DNA from: Deltaproteobacteria bacterium
GTDB taxonomy: Bacteria; Desulfobacterota_E; Deferrimicrobia; Deferrimicrobiales; Deferrimicrobiaceae
Length of the DNA: 9,918 bases
Direction of reading: 5' to 3'
Assembly: GCA_023489025.1 (NCBI GenBank)
Contig: JAMDCN010000022.1
Coordinates: forward strand, 1 to 9,918
Shown: positions 6,251 to 9,918 of the stretch, one piece after another
How positions within the stretch are numbered: position 1 is the stretch's first letter
How the letters are laid out: the number at the start of each line of letters is the position of its first letter
The notes under the pieces: generated by a model
Databases searched by the model: none
The model's input: only the letters and a program-made list of their open reading frames with translations
What the model was told of the DNA's origin: nothing
Position numbers and translations under genes: made by a program

Positions 6251-7254
6251 ATCGCGCCCCCTCAGGTAAAACCGGATCCCGCGGTGCAGGCGTAGCAATA
6301 ATCTCCGACCGCGATCGGGCTCCCGGGCGGAGGCATCCCGCCGGCGTCGGATACATGGGTTCGGCGTCCAGCGAGAAACCGCCCTGCGGCGAGGTTGAAG
6401 TCGCAGTCGTAGAGAGTGCCGTCCCACGAGACGGATAGCAGCGTGCGGCACATGAGTGCTTCCACCGTGCAGGGGTTGAACCCTTCGGCGAGAGCCTTCA
6501 AGTACCGTTCATAGTTTCCCGAATCGACGAGCCATGTCCGGAAACGACCCAGCGGGACGTTGGCGAAGGTGTACAGGTTGTTGAAGGCGATTCCCCATTT
6601 CCTCATCAGGTCGCGCTTGAATTTCTTCTCCGCCGGGGCCTGGGGCGCGGGGAGGAAGGCCCCGACCGGATTGGAAACCAGGTTGAGTTCCAGCCCCGTC
6701 CCTTCCACGCCGTACCCCGCCGCGTTCAGCTTCTTAAGCATGTCGATCCCCGCCTCCGCCACCCCGGCTCCCCTCTGGGAATTCGTCTGCGACGGGTTGG
6801 TCGAGGGGAAAGACGCGATCAGCACTACGCGTCCGGCGACGCACAGGTCCAGGAGCGCATTCCTCGCCTTCGCCGCCAGGGCCGAGAGGTTGGGCCGCAG
6901 CAGGAGCCGCGGCGCAAGAGGGGCCAGGCCCTCGATGAGGAAGGGAAGGCCGGGGACCAATTCGGGCGCGCCGCCGGTGATGTCGATCACCTGGAAAGCG
7001 TTCCGCCGCGCGAAGGCGATGACTGCCTCCATGGTCGCGCGTGACATGAACTCCTTACGGCCGGGTTCGGCCTCGAGGTGGCAGTGGCGGCAGCGGAGGT
7101 TGCAAAGGAGCCCGGTATTGATCTGGAGAACGTTGGTTCCGCCCCGCACCAGGGAGAGGCCGTGACGCTCCAGGACGGCGGCGAACGGCTCGATCGCCGC
7201 TTTGTCCCCGGGGTCCGTCCCGATGCCGGACACGATTTCCCTTTTCCCCGCCAC
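6238..7254 (-). CDS. arsS: Arsenosugar biosynthesis radical SAM selenoprotein ArsS
   Basis: This radical SAM enzyme is of the ArsS type (TIGR04167, with C-terminal DUF3641). In characterised cases it adds the 5'-deoxyadenosyl group of S-adenosylmethionine to dimethylarsenite on the way to arsenosugars. The 4Fe-4S motif is Cys51-NLR-Cys55-RH-Cys58 inside LQINTGLLCNLRCRHCHLEA, followed by ITGGAPEL. Further cysteines at 262, 269, 284, 320 and 323 fit the DUF3641 part. The frame meets UGA at 6262-6264 after CTAGSGFT, then reads GGAIAAR and stops at 6238-6240. Relatives end in CTAGxGxxCGG, so UGA falls on the conserved cysteine and should encode Sec331; a SECIS hairpin follows. Total length is 338 residues. 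The start is GTG 7254 behind GGAAGGGA. It lies 30 bases after the AhpD-like gene, in one operon. No ArsM is nearby, so the arsenic substrate is inferred from the family. Confidence 0.88.
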
Positions 7255-7284
7255 GATCCCTTCCGCCTGCCCGATTTTTTCGCT

Positions 7285-7617
7285 TTACATGGAAAGCTTT
7301 TCGGCGATCTTCCTCATCTGGACGCCGTGTACGAGTGACGCGCCCCCCCGTATCGCCGTGGTCACGTGGACCGCCTCGGTCATCTCGGCCAGGCTGGATC
7401 CCTTATCCAGGCACGCGCGGGTATAGGCGTCGATGCAATACGGACACTGTATCGCATGGGCCACCGCGAGGGCGATCAGGGCCTTCTCCCGTTCCGTGAG
7501 CTCCCCCTCCCTGAACACTTCCGCGTAGTACTCGAAAAATTTCCTGGCAAGCTCCGGAGCGTCTTTCCCGATCTCGCCGAACTTCGCCAGGTCGGCCGGG
7601 TCGTAGTACGTTTCCAT
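7285..7617 (-). CDS. AhpD/carboxymuconolactone-decarboxylase-like protein, arsenosugar-associated
   Basis: This 110-residue, all-helical protein of the AhpD-like fold is probably a thiol-dependent peroxidase or reductase in the cytosol. The redox motif is Cys58-Pro-Tyr-Cys61 in AHAIQCPYCIDAYT, preceded by EREKALIAL and followed by HVTTAIRGGAS, the expected layout. It matches the small proteins commonly found beside arsS (TIGR04169, arsenosugar biosynthesis-associated peroxidase-like), some of which carry selenocysteine at the first CPYC position; this copy has an ordinary cysteine. I start at ATG 7617 (METYYDPADL) with GGGAG upstream; the frame is open 17 codons further back, but that stretch runs through a hairpin and looks non-coding. 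It lies between two genes with probable selenocysteine codons and is likely a partner, passing electrons to or from the peroxiredoxin-like protein (inference). Confidence 0.9.
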   Translation of the reverse strand: METYYDPADLAKFGEIGKDAPELARKFFEYYAEVFREGELTEREKALIALAVAHAIQCPYCIDAYTRACLDKGSSLAEMTEAVHVTTAIRGGASLVHGVQMRKIAEKLSM

Positions 7618-7643
7618 GTTCGGTCTCCCAATGGTTTTATTGA

Positions 7644-7659
7644 TCCCGCCGAGGCGGGA
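7644..7659 (-). other. Intercistronic hairpin between prx-like and ahpD-like genes
   Basis: TCCCGCC (7644-7650) pairs perfectly with GGCGGGA (7653-7659) around two central bases; in RNA the loop would open to about four. It lies in the 51-base gap between the two cistrons, 27 bases before the ahpD-like start. No T-run follows on the minus strand, so termination is unlikely. mRNA processing or differential stability of the cistrons is possible. Confidence 0.4.
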
Positions 7660-7668
7660 GTTCCCCAT

Positions 7669-8316
7669 TCAGGATTCGCCCTCGATTTCCCGAATTGCCG
7701 CCACAATCTCCGCCGGCTCCATGCGCACCGTGTAATCCGGATCCGCCTGCCCCGCGCGGACGACGCCGCTCTTATCGAGCACGTAGGTTGCGGGGACGGG
7801 GAGTTCCCATCGCCCCGCGCCGTTGTACTTCTCCAGGTTGAGGCCGAACTTCTCCAGATACAATGCCTTGACCTCCTCCGGGACCGCGAACCAAAGTCGG
7901 TACTTCTTGAGCACCTCGCTCGTCGCGTCGCTGAGGATGTCGATGGGAATGGCGTGTTTCTCCGCCATCGTCAGCGTGTTGTCCGGGAGTTCCGGGCTGA
8001 TCGCCATCAGGTCGGCTCCAAGCGACCGGATCGCGGGCAGTTCCTTCGCCAGAGCCGCCAGCTCCAGGTTGCAGTACGGTCACCAGACCCCCCGGTAGAA
8101 GTTGAGGACCACCGGGCCCTGGGACAACCGCTCGGAAAGCCTCACGATCTCTCCCCGCTGGTTCGGGAGGGCGAAATCCGGAGCGAGTTCCCCGATGGAC
8201 AGCCCGGCTGCACCGGAAGCCTTCACGGCGTCGTTCCCCCGGCGGATGACCGCCGCCACCTCCGGAGACGGCGTTCGTGAAGACTTGTACCTTTCGATCT
8301 CTTCCCTCAAGTTCAT
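7669..8316 (-). CDS. Peroxiredoxin-like (AhpC/TSA, PRX_like2-type) selenoprotein with UPYC motif
   Basis: This thioredoxin-fold redox protein has 215 residues once the UGA at 8080-8082 is read as selenocysteine. Before the UGA the frame gives LAPDFALPNQRGEIVRL (44-60) and VVLNFYRGVW; after it comes PYCNLELAALAKELPAI and the rest of the fold, ending ...AGQADPDYTVRMEPAE and TGA at 7669. Relatives read FYRGxWCPYCN here, so UGA replaces the first active-site cysteine: Sec79-Pro-Tyr-Cys82. Both halves are in one frame with no other stop. A SECIS-type hairpin begins 12 bases after the UGA. The ATG at 8316 has a perfect AGGAGG seven bases upstream. The gene is 16 bases downstream of a TetR gene and heads a unit with the AhpD-like protein and ArsS. 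Its job is probably peroxide or disulfide reduction; the partner is unknown. Simple gene calling would report two broken genes. Confidence 0.9.
8049..8067 (-). promoter_or_regulatory. Probable bacterial SECIS element of the peroxiredoxin-like gene
   Basis: Starting 12 bases after the UGA (8080-8082), CUGGAGC pairs with GCUCUGG (five Watson-Crick and two G-U pairs) around the loop UGGCG. The loop begins 20 bases after the UGA and has G in its second position, both within the known bacterial SECIS pattern. The hairpin lies inside coding sequence, as bacterial SECIS elements do. It is weaker than the arsS element because of the two wobble pairs, and was identified by eye. Confidence 0.6.
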
Positions 8317-8332
8317 CGCCACTCCTCCTGAA

Positions 8333-8947
8333 TTATTGTCGTTTGCGACCTCTGCGTGCCGGGCCCGCCGGCCGCAGAAAGGCCTTGAGGGTTTCGATGC
8401 AGGACTTGAGCGGATCCGCCCTCTTTCGGACCCGCGCCAGCAGGATTCCCCCCTCCAGCGTGGCGACCACCTGTTGGGCGAGGTCACGGGCAGGCACATC
8501 ATCGCGGAATTCGCCGGCCCGCTGCCCGGCGGCGATCACACGGGAGATCCGGTCGGTCCAAGCGACGAAAACCTCGTCGACCAGGGCCGCCAGTTCGGGG
8601 ACGGTATCGCTGGTTTCCAGGGCCGTATTGCCGAACAGGCAGCCTCCGACGAATCCGGTTCTCTGATGGAAGGTCAAAGCGGCGGCGAAGAAGTTCTCCA
8701 GGGCGATGCGGGGAGAGGCGCCCGTCAGGGACAAGTCGATAAATCCCATGAACCGGGCTGCCGCCCGCCGAATCACTTCGCGGCCGATCTCCTCCTTATC
8801 CTTGAAGTGGAAATAGAGGCTTCCCTTGTGCACCCCGGCGGCGGCGAGAATCTCGCCTACGCTGGTGGCGCCGATCCCCTTGCGTTGGATCAGGCGGCTC
8901 GCCTCGCCCAGGATGTGATCGCGCGTCCGTTCCCCTTTGGTCGCCAT
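8333..8947 (-). CDS. TetR/AcrR-family repressor of the selenoprotein operon
   Basis: This 204-residue repressor has the N-terminal helix-turn-helix at about 6-54, with the recognition segment GVHKGSLYFHFKDKEEI. The ligand domain contains GGCLFGNTALE with Cys103, the same conserved position as Cys105 of the other TetR protein in this window; Cys183 is a second cysteine. E. coli NemR senses oxidants through a cysteine near this position, so thiol sensing is plausible but not shown. The ATG at 8947 has GGAGA about six bases upstream. It is the first gene of the minus-strand unit, 16 bases before the peroxiredoxin-like selenoprotein, and its own promoter contains a palindrome (8966-8983). It therefore probably represses itself and the whole operon until an electrophile, oxidant or arsenical is sensed. 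Confidence 0.93.
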   Translation of the reverse strand: MATKGERTRDHILGEASRLIQRKGIGATSVGEILAAAGVHKGSLYFHFKDKEEIGREVIRRAAARFMGFIDLSLTGASPRIALENFFAAALTFHQRTGFVGGCLFGNTALETSDTVPELAALVDEVFVAWTDRISRVIAAGQRAGEFRDDVPARDLAQQVVATLEGGILLARVRKRADPLKSCIETLKAFLRPAGPARRGRKRQ

Positions 8948-8965
8948 GGCGGCTCTCCGCTAAAA

Positions 8966-8983
8966 ATAGACCGATTGGTCAAT
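8966..8983 (-). promoter_or_regulatory. TetR operator upstream of the selenoprotein operon
   Basis: On the plus strand ATAGACCGATTGGTCAAT is an imperfect palindrome with core GACC...GGTC. It overlaps the end of the -10 box and covers the expected transcription start, 18 bases upstream of the repressor's ATG. It shares the AGACCG half-site with the operator at 176-195, and the two repressors have similar recognition helices. Confidence 0.6.
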
Positions 8984-9009
8984 CATACAGAAAAACCATC
9001 AGTTGTCCA
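8982..9009 (-). promoter_or_regulatory. Promoter of the TetR-selenoprotein-arsS operon
   Basis: On the minus strand the -35 box TGGACA (complement of 9004-9009; five of six bases match consensus) and the -10 box TATGAT (complement of 8982-8987) are separated by 16 bases. The operator follows immediately. It is the only clear promoter found upstream of the five minus-strand genes and lies in the 89-base gap after the symporter gene. Confidence 0.55.
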
Positions 9010-9036
9010 CACCGAAGCAGAGACAGTCCGGAGGGT

Positions 9037-9918
9037 TCATGCCTCCTCCTTGGCCGGGGCCGGACGAACCCATGCTCCCAACAGGTAGACGGCAAAACAG
9101 AGAGAGATCCCGAGGAGATTCACCCATAAAAGGTTGCCGTATTTTCCGCTCCCGACGCTCCCGTGGAACCATTTCAGGCTCAGCCCCAGCCCGAAGAGCA
9201 TGCCCAGGAGGACGCTCGCATGGTAGGAGACCGCCCCCGCCCTGCGCCACCCGGAAAGCAGAAATGCAGGCGTTAGCCCGATGACCATCGTGCCGCTCAC
9301 GGTCGTGGCCGAGAGGATGGCGGGCTTGGCGTAGACCATCAGGTTCCCCAGGATCCCCAGCAGGACCATCGAAACCCGCGCCAGGACGACCTTGTCCACC
9401 TTCCACCCCGACAGCACCTCCAGGGAAACCAGCTTCCCGATGGAGCTGAACGTGGAGTCGATCGTCGAGCACCCGCTGGTCAGCATCATCAGGTTCATGA
9501 GGAACAGGAGCGGCAGGCCCAAGGCCGCCGCCGTGTTGATCGTCGAGTTCCCACCGACCCCCTCCACCCGGTTGTAGATCCCCACGAAGCTGAACAGGAG
9601 GATGAACAGCACCCCGAGGACCCCCGCCAGGGTGAACGACCGGAGCATCTTCCGGGGCTCGGTGATGAAGGCCCGATCGGTCATCACGGGGTCGTGGAAA
9701 GGATAGGAAAAGACCTGAAGCAGGGCCACAAGGATCAGGTCCACCCCGCCGGCGAGGGTCCATGAGCCGCTTAAGACCATCTCCTTCGGCTTTCCCGCCG
9801 GGAAAATATACGCGAGGATCAGGAACAGGATGACCGCGGCCATGACCATCTGCACGGCATCCGTCACGATGCTGCTGCGAAGCCCCCCCTTCAGAACGTA
9901 GGCAAGCACCAGCGCCGT
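9037..9918 (-). CDS. Sodium:solute symporter (SSS family), C-terminal part
   Basis: This is an integral membrane transporter of the sodium:solute symporter family, cut by the window edge; 293 residues are visible and the frame stays open to base 9918. Evidence is the family motif near the visible start, TALVLAYVLKGGLRSSIVTD, the segment LTSGCSTIDSTFSS with the serine/threonine-rich motif typical of helix 8 (Na2-site region), and about eight strongly hydrophobic helices spaced through the protein. The C-terminus PAPAKEEA ends in TGA at 9037. The substrate cannot be inferred from this part. It lies on the same strand as the TetR-selenoprotein operon but is separated from it by 89 bases holding a promoter and operator, so it is probably an independent unit. 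No clear terminator was seen after it. Confidence 0.9.
   Translation of the reverse strand, partial: TALVLAYVLKGGLRSSIVTDAVQMVMAAVILFLILAYIFPAGKPKEMVLSGSWTLAGGVDLILVALLQVFSYPFHDPVMTDRAFITEPRKMLRSFTLAGVLGVLFILLFSFVGIYNRVEGVGGNSTINTAAALGLPLLFLMNLMMLTSGCSTIDSTFSSIGKLVSLEVLSGWKVDKVVLARVSMVLLGILGNLMVYAKPAILSATTVSGTMVIGLTPAFLLSGWRRAGAVSYHASVLLGMLFGLGLSLKWFHGSVGSGKYGNLLWVNLLGISLCFAVYLLGAWVRPAPAKEEA

Noticed and set aside
7669..8007. Separate 112-residue gene starting MAISPELPDNT
   Set aside because: It is the C-terminal half of the peroxiredoxin-like protein, in the same frame as the half upstream of the UGA. The codons between 8008 and 8079 continue the conserved PYCNLELAAL region.
6262..8082. A genetic code in which UGA means tryptophan everywhere
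   Set aside because: Many clear genes here (OYE, amidotransferase, TetR at 214, HxlR, symporter) end properly at TGA, and both in-frame UGAs fall on conserved Cys positions, not Trp positions.
8080..8502. 140-residue reading frame beginning MMCLPVTSPNRW
   Set aside because: Its first 62 codons overlap the TetR gene in another frame and do not resemble peroxiredoxin. The AGGAGG-preceded ATG at 8316 is the real start, and the UGA at 8080 is read as Sec.
8102..9088. Plus-strand open frame of 328 codons over the TetR gene
   Set aside because: It lies opposite the TetR and peroxiredoxin-like genes, which have family motifs and ribosome binding sites; the plus-strand translation shows no recognisable domain.
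1..9918. tRNA or rRNA genes, CRISPR arrays, insertion sequences, prophage or integration sites
   Set aside because: No cloverleaf-like sequence, regularly spaced repeat array, transposase or integrase frame, or terminal inverted repeats with flanking duplication was seen. The only tandem repeats are the two operator copies near 3940-3990.

Overview
The window is GC-rich, densely packed bacterial DNA that holds several short operons on both strands. Most genes end in TGA, so UGA is a normal stop codon here. Two genes on the minus strand are nevertheless interrupted by an in-frame UGA exactly where their families carry a redox cysteine. Each UGA is followed at the right distance by a hairpin of the bacterial SECIS type. 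This points to an organism that makes selenocysteine. A Desulfobacterota/Desulfuromonadia-like (former Deltaproteobacteria) anaerobe or facultative anaerobe would fit, but that placement is inference; no rRNA or other marker gene is present.

Layout. 1-39: possible tail of an upstream gene. 40-213: hairpin, sigma70-type promoter and an inverted-repeat operator. 214-2749 (+): a TetR-family repressor, an Old Yellow Enzyme (OYE) family flavin oxidoreductase with a C-terminal cysteine cluster, and a class I glutamine amidotransferase-like protein whose start overlaps the oxidoreductase stop (ATGA). 2793-3902 (-): a four-helix membrane protein followed by a DUF2461 protein. They are transcribed from a promoter flanked by two near-identical palindromes. 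Divergent from them at 4010-4435 (+) is an HxlR-family regulator, followed by a membrane-anchored serine hydrolase of the beta-lactamase/S12 fold (4464-5618). 5677-6225 (-): a small exported protein of unknown function with four cysteines in its mature part.

The main find is at 6238-8947 (-): TetR repressor, then a peroxiredoxin-like selenoprotein (UPYC active site), an AhpD/carboxymuconolactone-decarboxylase-like protein (CPYC), and the radical SAM protein ArsS with a C-terminal UGG selenocysteine motif. An ordinary gene caller splits the peroxiredoxin into two fragments (8083-8316 and 7669-8007) and cuts ArsS eight codons short. The repressor's promoter and operator lie at 8966-9009. 9037-9918 (-): the C-terminal part of a sodium:solute symporter that runs off the window.

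Working together: three transcription factors (two TetR, one HxlR) each carry a cysteine at or near a position used for thiol sensing in relatives. They sit beside redox enzymes (OYE, peroxiredoxin-like, AhpD-like) and ArsS. The likely theme is defence against electrophiles, oxidants or arsenicals, with one arm built on selenoproteins. No ArsM methyltransferase and no Sec machinery (selA/B/C/D) is inside the window.
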